Positions 20,194-28,436 of a stretch of DNA of 40,935 nucleotides are shown in pieces. This DNA comes from Alphaproteobacteria bacterium (lineage in GTDB: Bacteria; Pseudomonadota; Alphaproteobacteria; Micropepsales; Micropepsaceae). The DNA lies in NCBI GenBank assembly GCA_018969785.1, contig JAGWXR010000006.1:1-40935 (forward strand), written 5' to 3'. The notes under the pieces were generated by a model that was given only the letters and a program-made list of their open reading frames with translations, was not told the origin of the DNA and did not search any database. The position numbers and the translations under genes are program-made. The stretch's first letter is position 1. Each line of letters opens with the position of its first letter.

Positions 20194-20491
20194 AGGTAGT
20201 AAACTCTCTGGTCAGGGGAAGTTGAGGCAAAGGGGTTCCGGTTTGTCGGTCCCTGGTTTGAGCCAATCGCCAGCGCAGGGGGATCCGGAAGGGATAAGGA
20301 GGTCATCTTCTCGTTCGGCGAGCCCGGACGGGGTCCAAGCCAGAGTCTGCGCGCAAAGCCTGAGGCTTCGGGTTAACGTTCCGGACGATTTCGGAGAACG
20401 CAGAACTTATACCCCAGAACAGACCTGCTTTGAAAGGGTCATTTTTCCTGTTTGGTTGTCGGCAGCAAAACGCGTGCTTTTGCCCCGAAAA
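20194..20491 (-). promoter_or_regulatory. rho leader and candidate promoter; hemJ 3-prime region
   Basis: This 298-base gap between hemJ and rho has no gene. A TATAAG (minus strand of 20406-20411) resembles a -10 element, with a weak TTTCAA 18 bases upstream. The long leader would suit autoregulation by Rho, as known in enterobacteria, but that is inference. A GCAAAA/TTTTGC hairpin (20465-20483) just after hemJ may shape the 3-prime end of the hem transcript. Confidence 0.35.
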
Positions 20492-20935
20492 TCAGAAGGG
20501 TTTCACGACCACCAGGATGACGATGACAATCATCAGAACGGCTGGTACCTCGTTCACGATCCGGTAGAAGCGCTGCGTGCGCGTGTTGGCGTTGCGTTCG
20601 AAATCGCGGCGCCAGCGCGAGAACATGCCGTGCATGCCCGACAGGCCGATCACGAGGGTGAACTTGGCGAGGAACCAGCCGCTGGTCCAGGCCGAGAGGG
20701 CCTCGACCAGAAGAAGTCCGAGCACCCAGACCGCCACCATCGAGGGGTTGATGATGATGCGCATTAGCTTGCGCTCCATCAGGACGAAGCGGTCGTACTC
20801 GGGCGTGCCGGGCCTGGTCTCGCAGTGATAGACGAAGAGGCGGGGCAAATAGAGCATGCCGGCCATCCATGCGATCACCGCGATGATGTGGAAGGCCTTG
20901 AGCCAGGGGTAGAGCGGCTGGAGCAGGTCGGTCAT
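20492..20935 (-). CDS. hemJ: Protoporphyrinogen IX oxidase HemJ
   Basis: This 147-residue polytopic membrane protein oxidises protoporphyrinogen IX, the penultimate step of haem synthesis. It begins WLKAFHIIAVIAWMAGMLYLPRLFVYH, with the conserved His and the YLPRLFVYH block, and continues MERKLMRIIINPSM and ARFTLVIG-like LAKFTLVIGLSGMHGMFSRWRRDFE. About four membrane helices are visible. The ATG at 20935 overlaps the hemH stop as ATGA; longer frames extend only into hemH. Its place in hemE-hemH-hemJ supports the assignment. Confidence 0.94.
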   Translation of the reverse strand: MTDLLQPLYPWLKAFHIIAVIAWMAGMLYLPRLFVYHCETRPGTPEYDRFVLMERKLMRIIINPSMVAVWVLGLLLVEALSAWTSGWFLAKFTLVIGLSGMHGMFSRWRRDFERNANTRTQRFYRIVNEVPAVLMIVIVILVVVKPF

Positions 20936-21969
20936 GCCGCCGCGCCCTGCATCGCGCACTGGCTGCAGGTGCCCGGGCAGACGCGCTTGCCGGTTCCGCT
21001 GGCCACGCCCGTGCGGCCGAGGTTTGCCTTCACGAGCGCTGCGAGGCCCGCCACGAAGGCCGGGTGGGTTCCGACGGCGGGGACGCGCGCGTAGTGGGGG
21101 ACACCGCTCTCGTGTGCCTTTTCGGCATACTCGATGTCGAGTTCGACGAGCGTTTCGGAATGCTCGGAGACGAAGGCCACCGGCACGATCACGAGCGCCT
21201 TGCCCTCCTTGCCGGCGGCCTCGATCTCGGTCTCGGTCGCCGGACCGATCCACTTCAGGGGGCCGACACGGCTCTGATAGCTGATGCGCCAGTCAAGCCC
21301 GTCGATCGCGAGGGCCGATGCAATCGCTGCCGCGCTCTGCTCGACCTGTGCCTGGTAGGGGTCGCCACCCTTCACGACATTTTCCGGCAGCCCGTGGGCC
21401 GAGAAGAGCACGCGGTACTTCACGCCCTGTGGTACCGAGCCGAGTGTCTCGCGGATGAGGTCGGCATAGGCGTCGACGAAGCCCCTGTCGGTCGCGTAGC
21501 AGCAGAGCGTGAAGGTGGGGGCGTCGAGCTTGCGGGCGCGGGCTTCGGCCTGCCACTCGCGCACGGAGGAGCGCGAGGTGGTGGTTGAGAATTGCGGGTA
21601 AAGCGGCAGCAGGATGATCCTGTCGGGCCGGAAGCGGCGCACCTGCTCGACCACGTCGGCGGCGCGGGGCGAGGAGTAGCGCATGGCCACGAATACCTCG
21701 ACGTGATCGTCGCTGCCCTGCAGGGCGGACTGAAGGGCAGAGGCCTGGTTGTAGGTCTGTCCGAGGATCGGCGAGCTGCCGCCGAGTTTCTTGTAGATCT
21801 CGGTGGCGACGGGTGCGCGCCTCGAGGAGATCAGCTTTGCCACAAGCCACCGCAGCGGGTTCGGCAGACGGATGATCGCCGGATCGTTGAAGAGGTTGAA
21901 GAGAAAGGGCTTCACGTCAGCGAGGGAGCCCGGGCCTCCGAGATTGAAAAGGACGACGGCCGTTCTCAT
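20932..21969 (-). CDS. hemH: Ferrochelatase
   Basis: This 345-residue enzyme inserts Fe2+ into protoporphyrin IX. Typical motifs are VVLFNLGGPGSLADVKPFLFNLFNDPAII, KLGGSSPILGQTYNQA, VLFSAHGLPE (catalytic His region) and PVAFVSEHSETLVELDIEY. The C-terminal tail RVCPGTCSQCAMQ has three closely spaced Cys. Some alphaproteobacterial ferrochelatases (e.g. Caulobacter) carry a [2Fe-2S] cluster, and this tail is a candidate ligand set. It overlaps hemE and hemJ by four bases each, so the three genes are likely translated together. Confidence 0.96.
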   Translation of the reverse strand: MRTAVVLFNLGGPGSLADVKPFLFNLFNDPAIIRLPNPLRWLVAKLISSRRAPVATEIYKKLGGSSPILGQTYNQASALQSALQGSDDHVEVFVAMRYSSPRAADVVEQVRRFRPDRIILLPLYPQFSTTTSRSSVREWQAEARARKLDAPTFTLCCYATDRGFVDAYADLIRETLGSVPQGVKYRVLFSAHGLPENVVKGGDPYQAQVEQSAAAIASALAIDGLDWRISYQSRVGPLKWIGPATETEIEAAGKEGKALVIVPVAFVSEHSETLVELDIEYAEKAHESGVPHYARVPAVGTHPAFVAGLAALVKANLGRTGVASGTGKRVCPGTCSQCAMQGAAA

Positions 21970-23003
21970 CTTGTGGTCCTTATCTGGCTGATCATGCGGG
22001 CCACGTGCTCGACGGGTGTCTCCTGGCGAATGCCGTGTCCGAGGTTGAAGATATGCGGGTGTCCCCGTGTTTCGGAGAGGATTGCCTCGATGGCGCGATC
22101 CTGCGACGGGCCGCCGACGGCCAGAACCATGGGGTCGAGGTTGCCCTGGGTTGCCATGGTTGCGGGGACATGCTGGCGAATGGTCTCAAGCCTTGTCTGG
22201 TAATCCACGCCGATCGCGTTGGCGCCGGTTGCTGCCGCGTAGAGTGGCAGGTGGAGGCCTGCCCCGCGGGGGAACACGATGAAGGGCATCGCGGGGCACT
22301 GGCGGCGCACGGCCTCGATGATGCGCCTGATCGGGTCGACCGAGTAGCGGCTCACGAGGGGGGCTGGGATGGTGGCCGCCCAGCTTTCGAAGAGTTGCAA
22401 GACCTCGGCGCCGGCGCGCACCTGGGCCACGAGGTAGGCGGTGGTTGCCTCGACGAGCGTGTCGACGAGGTGGTCGCATTCGACGGGGTGGGTCGCTGCG
22501 AAGCGGCGCAGGTCCTCGGTTTCGGCGGAGCTGCCGCCGGCGACCATGTAGCTGGCAACCGTCCAGGGAGCGCCGGCAAAGCCGATCAGCGTGACGCCGG
22601 CTGGCAAGTCCGACCGGACGCGCGCCACGGTCTCGGCGATGGGGGCGAGGGCGTTGCCAGCTGCGTGCGGATCCATGCGGGCGAAGTCGGCGGGTCCGAA
22701 GCGCTCGAGCCTCGGGCCTTCGCCCTCGGCGAAGTGCAGGCGCTGGCCCAGGGCGTGGGGGATCACCAGGATGTCGGAGAACAGGATCGCGGCATCGAAA
22801 CCGAAGCGGCGGATGGGCTGGAGGGTTACCTCGGCGGCGAGCGCCGGGGTGAAGCACAGGGTCATGAAATCCCCTGCTTTTGCCCGCAACTGGCGGTATT
22901 CGGGCAGGTAGCGGCCTGCCTGGCGCATCAGCCAGATGGGCGCCGGCGTCACGGGTTGGCCCGCGAGGACCGCGAGGACGGGTTTGATCGACGTCCGGGT
23001 CAC
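21966..23003 (-). CDS. hemE: Uroporphyrinogen decarboxylase
   Basis: This 345-residue enzyme decarboxylates uroporphyrinogen III to coproporphyrinogen III. It has PIWLMRQAGRYLPEYRQLR (substrate-binding loop), AAILFSDILVIPHALGQ, LIGFAGAPWTVASYM and FNLGHGIRQETPVEHV. I chose GTG at 23003 because the conserved region starts just after it and the length then fits the family. An ATG at 23111 would add 36 unconserved residues lying within the putative origin. The first gene of hemE-hemH-hemJ, it reads away from the origin, as hemE does in Caulobacter. Confidence 0.95.
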   Translation of the reverse strand: MTRTSIKPVLAVLAGQPVTPAPIWLMRQAGRYLPEYRQLRAKAGDFMTLCFTPALAAEVTLQPIRRFGFDAAILFSDILVIPHALGQRLHFAEGEGPRLERFGPADFARMDPHAAGNALAPIAETVARVRSDLPAGVTLIGFAGAPWTVASYMVAGGSSAETEDLRRFAATHPVECDHLVDTLVEATTAYLVAQVRAGAEVLQLFESWAATIPAPLVSRYSVDPIRRIIEAVRRQCPAMPFIVFPRGAGLHLPLYAAATGANAIGVDYQTRLETIRQHVPATMATQGNLDPMVLAVGGPSQDRAIEAILSETRGHPHIFNLGHGIRQETPVEHVARMISQIRTTR

Positions 23004-23381
23004 AGGAAGATCTCTAATTTCATAAGAACATTTATATTTGTTAGGATTTAAGTAGGAAGATGATGGGCGTGTGGACATTTGGGATAGCGGGGCTGTCCTC
23101 GTGTCTTCCACAGAGTGATGCCCATGGGGTCAGTGTTTCCATGGTTGGGGAAAAGTAACCCGATGGCAAGGATTCATTTACCTCTGTGGCGCGGTGGCCA
23201 TGTGGATCAATCGTGTACGGCACGAGGATGCAAAAGGTCGGGATAAGAGCGGCTGGACGACCGGGTCCGGTGGAAAGCGGGTGTACAGACAGGGGTGGCC
23301 GGCTGGGGAAGAAGCTCCTTCCGGGTTGTCCCGGGTCGATGCCCGGTGTTGTGCAGTTGTCATCTACAGAATGATCCTCAG
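23004..23381. other. Candidate chromosomal replication origin (oriC) between hemE and the PPDK-regulator gene
   Basis: This 378-base gap without a gene lies exactly where the Caulobacter and Rickettsia origins map: between hemE and the RP001-family gene. It contains an AT-rich tract (23011-23054). One site reads TGATCCACA on the minus strand (23201-23209), the high-affinity Caulobacter form of the DnaA box and 8 of 9 to the general consensus. Weaker 7-of-9 sites are at 23070-23078(-), 23104-23112(+), 23238-23246(-) and 23360-23368(+). TCCCCA weak-box-like hexamers lie at 23146-23151 and 23304-23309 on the minus strand. One GANTC site is at 23171. No clear CtrA full site (TTAA-N7-TTAA) was found. 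Genes diverge on both sides. Confidence 0.7.
23011..23054. other. AT-rich tract, possible DNA-unwinding element and hemE promoter
   Basis: 35 of 44 bases are A or T, against about one third in the surroundings. It adjoins the DnaA-box-like sites, as expected for an unwinding element. On the minus strand it also contains TATAAA (23031-23036), which could be a hemE -10 element with a poor -35. Confidence 0.55.
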
Positions 23382-24227
23382 GTGAGTGAGCGGAAAAACA
23401 GCGGCGTTGCCATCTATTTTCATCTTCACCTGGTGTCGGACTCGACGGGTGAGACGCTGAATGCGGTTGCGAAAGCCGCATGTGCGCAGTTCGACATGGG
23501 TCGTCCGCTTGAGCATTTCTATCCACTTGTGCGCAATCGCAAGCAGCTCGAGCGTGCGATGCTCGAGCTCGAGGCGTCTCCCGGGCTTGTGCTCCACACG
23601 ATCGTGAATGCCGAACTGCGCGAGATACTTGAACGGCGCTGCCGGGAATTGTCGATGCCGTCGGTGGCGGTGCTTGATCCGGTCATGTCGAGCCTCGCGG
23701 GCTATCTCGGTGTTGAGGAGAGCCACAGGCCTGGCGCGCAGCACGAGCTTGACGCGCGCTACTTTGCGCGCATCGAGGCCCTCAACTTCACCATGGCGCA
23801 TGATGACGGTCAAAGCCTTTCCAGCCTGAACCAGGCGGACGTGGTCCTGGTCGGCGTGAGCCGTACATCGAAGACGCCGACCTGCATCTACCTGGCAAAC
23901 AGGGGTATCAAGGCAGCGAACATTCCGATTGTTGCCGGCGTGCCCTTGCCGGATGAACTGCACACGATCGACGGGCCGCTTGTGGTTGGCCTGATCGTCA
24001 ATCCCGAGCGTCTGCTGCATATACGGCGCAACCGCCTTCTGTCGCTGCATGAGACGACAGAGACGGATTATGTCGACCTGGATGCCATTCGCGCTGAGCT
24101 GGTCGTGGCGCGAAAGCTGTTTGCCGACAAGGGCTGGCCCGTCATCGACGTGACGCGCCGCTCGATCGAGGAGACGGCTGCGGCCGTGTTGGCCCTCCAT
24201 TCCCGAGTGGAGCCGAAAGTTCCATGA
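23382..24227 (+). CDS. Pyruvate phosphate dikinase / PEP synthetase regulatory protein (DUF299, RP001 family)
   Basis: This 281-residue bifunctional ADP-dependent kinase and Pi-dependent pyrophosphorylase switches pyruvate,phosphate dikinase (or PEP synthetase) off and on. It starts YFHLHLVSDSTGETLNAVAKAA and carries the P-loop-like GVSRTSKTPTCIYLANRG and AGVPLPDELHTIDGPLVVGLIVNPERL. GTG at 23382 was chosen by the conserved N-terminus; the frame extends upstream to 23295 without conserved sequence. The target enzyme is not in the window. The stop overlaps maf as ATGA. It is the first rightward gene after the candidate origin. Confidence 0.92.
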   Translation: MSERKNSGVAIYFHLHLVSDSTGETLNAVAKAACAQFDMGRPLEHFYPLVRNRKQLERAMLELEASPGLVLHTIVNAELREILERRCRELSMPSVAVLDPVMSSLAGYLGVEESHRPGAQHELDARYFARIEALNFTMAHDDGQSLSSLNQADVVLVGVSRTSKTPTCIYLANRGIKAANIPIVAGVPLPDELHTIDGPLVVGLIVNPERLLHIRRNRLLSLHETTETDYVDLDAIRAELVVARKLFADKGWPVIDVTRRSIEETAAAVLALHSRVEPKVP

Positions 24228-24820
24228 CCATGTTCGTGCTTGCCTCGCAAAGTGCCGCGCGCCGGCGCATGCTGGACGCGGCGGGGCTGACATTCGAGGT
24301 CCAGCCGGCCTCGATTGACGAGACCAGCCTGATCGAAGGGCTGCTGGCGGAGGGGCAGGGCGGGCGAAACATCGCCGATTGCCTGGCCGAGATGAAGGCG
24401 CGTCGCGTGTCGGCAGGCCTGCCGACAGCTTGGGTGGTCGGCAGCGACCAGGTGCTCAGCCTTGGCAGCGAGATCTTCGAAAAGCCGGGAAGCGTCGAGA
24501 TGGCACGTGCGCACCTGATGCGCCTCAGGGGCAAGACGCATGTGCTTCATTCGGCGGCGAGCATTGCGCGCGGCGGCAGCGTGGTTTGGCGGCATGTAGC
24601 CGAGGCGAGGATGACCATGCGGGCGTTTTCCGAAGAATTCCTTGATGACTATCTGGCGAAGGCCGGGCCTGATATCGTCCACAGCGTGGGCGCATATCAT
24701 GTGGAGGGGCGGGGCATTCAGCTCTTTTCCCGCATTGAGGGTGACCTTTTCACGGTGCAGGGCTTTCCCTTGCTGCCGTTTCTCGATTTCCTTCGTGTCC
24801 AGGGTGTTGTGAGAAGCTGA
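24224..24820 (+). CDS. Maf-family nucleoside triphosphate pyrophosphatase
   Basis: This 198-residue house-cleaning enzyme hydrolyses non-canonical NTPs. It opens FVLASQSAARRRMLDAAGLTFEVQPASIDE and has VVGSDQVLSLGSEIFEKPGS and RLRGKTHVLHSAA. The SDQV motif, where the dTTP-type has ADTVV, resembles the YceF (7-methyl-GTP) branch. It overlaps the preceding gene by four bases and aroE by one base (TGATG). Second place after the origin matches Caulobacter. Confidence 0.92.
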   Translation: MTMFVLASQSAARRRMLDAAGLTFEVQPASIDETSLIEGLLAEGQGGRNIADCLAEMKARRVSAGLPTAWVVGSDQVLSLGSEIFEKPGSVEMARAHLMRLRGKTHVLHSAASIARGGSVVWRHVAEARMTMRAFSEEFLDDYLAKAGPDIVHSVGAYHVEGRGIQLFSRIEGDLFTVQGFPLLPFLDFLRVQGVVRS

Positions 24821-25662
24821 TGATTTCGGGAAGGGCGAAACTCGCAGGTGTGCTGGGGTGGCCGATTGCGCACTCCCTGTCGCCCACCCTGCACGGCCAC
24901 TGGATCGAGAAGCTGTCGCTCGATGCGGCCTATGTCCCGCTGGCCGTGCGCGAGGAGGATTTCGAGACTGTCGTCGCGGCGCTGCCGCGCATGGGGTTTC
25001 GCGGCGTCAACGTCACGTTGCCGCACAAGGAGGCGGCGCTGCGGCTGGCCGATACGGCGGATGATGCTGCGCGTGCCTGTGGGGCGGCCAATACGCTCGT
25101 GTTCGCACGAGGGCGGGTCCACGCGATGAATACGGATGTCGCCGGGTTTCTTGCCTCACTGGACGAGGCGGGTGCAGGTGATCTTGATGGGATGCGCGTG
25201 ACGGTCCTGGGGGCAGGCGGCGCGGCGCGCGCGGTCATCCATGGGCTGCTGACACGCAGCGTTTCCGAGATCCTGCTTTGCAACCGAACGGCGGCGAAGG
25301 CCGAGGGGCTTGCCGCTTTCTTTGGAGGGAAGGTGCGGCCGGTTGCCTGGGACACGACGACGAGCGCTCTGGGCTCAAGCCAGGTCCTGGTCAACACCAC
25401 CAAGCTTGGCATGGCTGGTGAACAGCCGCTTGATCTCGACCTGGCGGCGATGCCCGCCGGGGGCGTTGTCGTTGATATTGTCTACCGGCCGCTTGAGACC
25501 GGGCTTCTTGCCAGGGCGCGTGCGCGGGGCCTTACGGCGGTCGATGGTCTTGGCATGCTCCTCCACCAGGCGGTTCCGGGTTTCAGGGCATGGTTTGATG
25601 TTGAACCCCGGGTGACCCCGGCGCTGCGTGCCCATCTGGTCGGGCTCCTGGAGGGAGGGTGA
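24820..25662 (+). CDS. aroE: Shikimate dehydrogenase (NADP+)
   Basis: This 280-residue enzyme reduces 3-dehydroshikimate to shikimate in aromatic amino-acid synthesis. Motifs are [16 protein letters not shown] (substrate Ser pair), [13 protein letters not shown] (catalytic Lys), [20 protein letters not shown] (Asp), the NADP motif [14 protein letters not shown] and [18 protein letters not shown]. It is coupled to maf and to coaE. Confidence 0.95.
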   Translation: MISGRAKLAGVLGWPIAHSLSPTLHGHWIEKLSLDAAYVPLAVREEDFETVVAALPRMGFRGVNVTLPHKEAALRLADTADDAARACGAANTLVFARGRVHAMNTDVAGFLASLDEAGAGDLDGMRVTVLGAGGAARAVIHGLLTRSVSEILLCNRTAAKAEGLAAFFGGKVRPVAWDTTTSALGSSQVLVNTTKLGMAGEQPLDLDLAAMPAGGVVVDIVYRPLETGLLARARARGLTAVDGLGMLLHQAVPGFRAWFDVEPRVTPALRAHLVGLLEGG

Positions 25663-25664
25663 GC

Positions 25665-26276
25665 ATGCTGATCATCGGCCTGACGGGATCGATTGGCATG
25701 GGCAAGAGTGCGACGGCGCAGATGTTTGCGCGCAAGGGCGTGCCAGTCTGCGATTCCGACGCGCTGGTCCACGGGCTCTACGAGAAGGGTGGGGCCGCGG
25801 TCGTGCCTGTAACGGCGGCGTTTCCAGATGCCAATGTCGACGGGCGCATTGACCGGGAGATCCTGTCGCGCCTCGTGCTGGGCCAGCCGGAGCAGCTCAG
25901 GCACCTGGAGCGGATCGTGCATCCGCTTGTCGGCATGGCGCAGGCGAAGTTCCTTCAGGACTGCGCGGCGCGCGGCGAACCCATGGTGGTGCTGGATATC
26001 CCGCTCCTGCTTGAAGCAGGGGGCCCACGGCGGGTTGATGTGATTGTCGTCGTATCGGCGCCTGCGGCGGTACAACGTGCGCGCGTGCTGGCGCGACCGG
26101 GAATGACTTCAGAGAAATTCGAGGCGATCCTGGCCAAGCAGGTGCCTGATGCCATCAAGCGTGAAAAAGCGGATTTCGTGATTGATACCTCGCAGGGTTT
26201 TGAGTACGCGGAGGCGCAGGTCGACGCGGTCATCCAAGCGCTGGCCGGTCGCAAGGGTGAAATCTGGGTTTCCTGA
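25665..26276 (+). CDS. coaE: Dephospho-CoA kinase
   Basis: This 203-residue kinase performs the last step of coenzyme A synthesis. It has the P-loop [11 protein letters not shown] near the N-terminus, [34 protein letters not shown] and [19 protein letters not shown]. The ATG at 25665 has GGAGGGAGGG at good spacing; a GTG at 25659 overlapping the aroE stop is possible. dnaQ starts two bases after its stop. Confidence 0.94.
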   Translation: MLIIGLTGSIGMGKSATAQMFARKGVPVCDSDALVHGLYEKGGAAVVPVTAAFPDANVDGRIDREILSRLVLGQPEQLRHLERIVHPLVGMAQAKFLQDCAARGEPMVVLDIPLLLEAGGPRRVDVIVVVSAPAAVQRARVLARPGMTSEKFEAILAKQVPDAIKREKADFVIDTSQGFEYAEAQVDAVIQALAGRKGEIWVS

Positions 26277-26278
26277 TC

Positions 26279-26971
26279 ATGCGTGAAATCGTGCTGGATA
26301 CCGAAACCACCGGGCTTGAGACCTCGCAAGGTCACAGGGTGATCGAGATCGGCTGCCTGGAGCTGTACAACAGGACGCCGACGGGGGCGCGGTATCATAC
26401 GTATCTCAACCCGCAGCGTGACGTGCCGGAAGAGGCGCAGCGCGTGAGCAACCTGTCGACGGAATTCCTGCGCGACAAGCCGTTGTTTGCGGATGTCGTG
26501 GACGAGTTCCTTGCCTTCATCGGTGACAGCCCGCTTGTGATCCACAACGCCGAATTCGACATCAAGTTCCTCAACATGGAACTGTCGAAGGCCGACAGGC
26601 CGGTGCTGCAGAGCGGCCGGGCCGTTGACACTGTGCTCATGGCCCGCCGGAAGTTTCCGGGATCGCCGGCGTCACTGGATGCCCTGTGCCGGCGCTTCAA
26701 CATCAGCCTCGACGAGCGCAAGTCGAAGGGCCATGGTGCGATGCTCGACGTCGAGCTGCTGGCGCAGGTCTATCTCGAGCTCCTGGGCGGGAAGCAGCCG
26801 GGGCTTGAACTGCTTGCGAAGACGAGTTCGCCCGTGGGGGCCGCAAAGCTCAGGAAGGCCGCGCAGACACGACCTGTGCCGCTGGCGCCGCGCCTGTCTG
26901 ACGAAGAGCGCGCGCGCCATGATGCCCTGATCGAGCGTCTTGGCGCGGGAGCGATCTGGAAGAAGAGCTAG
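26279..26971 (+). CDS. dnaQ: DNA polymerase III subunit epsilon (proofreading exonuclease)
   Basis: This 230-residue DEDDh 3-prime to 5-prime exonuclease carries ExoI LDTETTGLE (D7, E9), ExoII IHNAEFDIKFLN and ExoIII KGHGAMLDVELLA (His and Asp). A C-terminal tail, probably for alpha-subunit binding, follows. It proofreads replication. Its TAG stop overlaps the TAG stop of convergent secB inside one CTAG (26968-26971). Confidence 0.95.
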   Translation: MREIVLDTETTGLETSQGHRVIEIGCLELYNRTPTGARYHTYLNPQRDVPEEAQRVSNLSTEFLRDKPLFADVVDEFLAFIGDSPLVIHNAEFDIKFLNMELSKADRPVLQSGRAVDTVLMARRKFPGSPASLDALCRRFNISLDERKSKGHGAMLDVELLAQVYLELLGGKQPGLELLAKTSSPVGAAKLRKAAQTRPVPLAPRLSDEERARHDALIERLGAGAIWKKS

Positions 26972-27462
26972 GCGGTTGCTGTCTGGGACTTCTGCTGGGC
27001 CATTTGTGCCCGGTAAAGGCTCATGAAGTCGATCGGGTCAAGCATCAGCGGCGGGAAACCGCCATCGCGCGTGACATCGGCCATGACGCGGCGGGCAAAG
27101 GGGAACAGCTGGCGCGGACACTCGATCAGGAGGACCGGCTGGATGTTCTCGGCGGAGATGTTGCGCAGCATGAAAACGCCGGCGTAGACGACCTCGCAGA
27201 CGAAGACCGTCTGGGTTCCCGACTTGGCGTCGGCCCGGATGCGGATCTGCACCTCGTACTGGTCGACGCCCAAGCCGCGCGCCTGAACGTCGACGCCCAC
27301 TTCCAGTGCCGGCTTCTGGCCCTGGAGGGTCATCGGCGCGCCAGGGTTCTCGAATGACAAATCCTTAACGTACTGTGCCAAGACCTGGATCTGGGCTGCA
27401 CCCGCGGCTGCTGCCTGGGGATCCACTGCCTGTCCGTTTCCGTTTGTCTGACTGTCACTCAT
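26968..27462 (-). CDS. secB: Protein-export chaperone SecB
   Basis: This 164-residue tetrameric cytosolic chaperone keeps preproteins unfolded for SecA. It shows IQVLAQYVKDLSFENPGAPMTL, YEVQIRIRADAKSG, FVCEVVYAGVFMLRN, LLIECPRQLFPFARRVMADVTRDGGFPPLMLDPIDF, all typical. The N-terminus is Gln/Ala-rich. The ATG at 27462 has AAGGA about 10 bases upstream; the longer frame to 27633 is unconserved. It is divergent from the Tim44-like gene across 249 bases, with no FxsA gene visible in that gap. Confidence 0.95.
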   Translation of the reverse strand: MSDSQTNGNGQAVDPQAAAAGAAQIQVLAQYVKDLSFENPGAPMTLQGQKPALEVGVDVQARGLGVDQYEVQIRIRADAKSGTQTVFVCEVVYAGVFMLRNISAENIQPVLLIECPRQLFPFARRVMADVTRDGGFPPLMLDPIDFMSLYRAQMAQQKSQTATA

Positions 27463-27711
27463 TCCTTGGGTGTCCTTGAAATCCAGAAATTCCGCGCAAT
27501 TTATGGGCGGGTGGCTAACACGGTTCTTGGTCGTGAGACAAGCAATAGTGCGGTTCACGGGAAATTTGCCCTTGCCGGGAACCGGATCGTCAGGAAGCCG
27601 GGTGTATTCTGTGGACCCTGGGAAGCAGGGCATTGTAGGGTCAAGGGCCTGTGCGGGGTTCCATTGCGAGGTCAGCAGCGGGGTCCGGCAGGACAGTATC
27701 GAGCGGGTGTG
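27463..27711. promoter_or_regulatory. Divergent secB / Tim44-like promoter gap
   Basis: 249 bases with no conserved coding sequence. Promoters for both flanking genes must lie here, but no convincing -10/-35 pair was picked out by eye. Confidence 0.3.
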
Positions 27712-28422
27712 ATGGGTTCAGCGGAAATCGAAATCCTGTTTCTGGCCGGTATCGCGGCCTTCATCGGCTATCGCATCTATTCGGTCCTTGGGCGTCGCAC
27801 CGGCAACGAGCGGCCGCCGGCCGATCCCATCAGCCGCCGCGAAAGCGTCGAGCAACGCCGCCCGGCCAGCCCGAAGGCCGAAGACAACGTGGTGAGCCTG
27901 CCGCGCGCCCGCGATGCGGCGCCACCACGCAAGCGACACAGCGTCATGAACGCGATTGACCCGAACTCCGCGCTGGCGGACGGGATCAATGCCATCCGGA
28001 CCGATGATCCCGGCTTTGATCCGGATGCGTTTGTCGATGGTGCCAAGGTCGCCCACGAAATGATCGTGAAGGCTTTTGCCGATGGTGATCGCGACACGCT
28101 GCGTCCGCTGCTTGCCGATGATGTCCGCGAAGGCTTCGAGGGGGTCATCGCGTCGCGCGAGCGGGCCGGCCACCGCGTCGAGTTCGCGTTTGTCGGCCTG
28201 AAGTCGGCGACGCTTGAGGACGCCCGCCTGCGCGGCCGGGTGTCCGAGATCACGGTGAAGTTCGTGTCGGAACTGATCACGGCCACCCGTGATGCCGCCG
28301 GTGCCGTTGTCGAAGGCGCTGCCGGGGTCGTGCGTGAAGTCACCGACGTGTGGACGTTCGCGCGTGACACGCGGTCTGCCGATCCCAACTGGAAGGTGGT
28401 TGCCACTGCGGGTGCTGCGTAG
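27712..28422 (+). CDS. Tim44-like domain membrane protein
   Basis: This 236-residue protein is anchored by an N-terminal helix (EIEILFLAGIAAFIGYRIYSVLG) followed by GRRTGNERPP, the standard opening of alphaproteobacterial Tim44 homologues. The Tim44-like domain spans about residues 95-235 (AHEMIVKAFADGDRDTLRPLLADDVREGFEGVI; VKFVSELITATRD). It faces the cytoplasm and is thought to be related to mitochondrial import protein Tim44, with a bacterial role in membrane proteins or transport still vague. ATG 27712 is preceded directly by an in-frame GTG. mltA follows after 14 bases. Confidence 0.92.
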   Translation: MGSAEIEILFLAGIAAFIGYRIYSVLGRRTGNERPPADPISRRESVEQRRPASPKAEDNVVSLPRARDAAPPRKRHSVMNAIDPNSALADGINAIRTDDPGFDPDAFVDGAKVAHEMIVKAFADGDRDTLRPLLADDVREGFEGVIASRERAGHRVEFAFVGLKSATLEDARLRGRVSEITVKFVSELITATRDAAGAVVEGAAGVVREVTDVWTFARDTRSADPNWKVVATAGAA

Positions 28423-28436
28423 CATAAGCTCGCAGC

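Noticed and set aside
18805-20199. 464-codon plus-strand open frame
   Set aside because: It is a shadow of rho; the Val/Glu/Leu-rich translation is the reverse-strand image of rho codons.
20356-20368. AAGCC-TGA-GGCTT hairpin in the rho leader
   Set aside because: The stem is short and no T run follows on the minus strand; it is not convincing as a terminator or riboswitch.
23041-23526. 161-codon minus-strand frame across the putative origin
   Set aside because: No conserved pattern, and it overlaps the well-supported PPDK-regulator gene.
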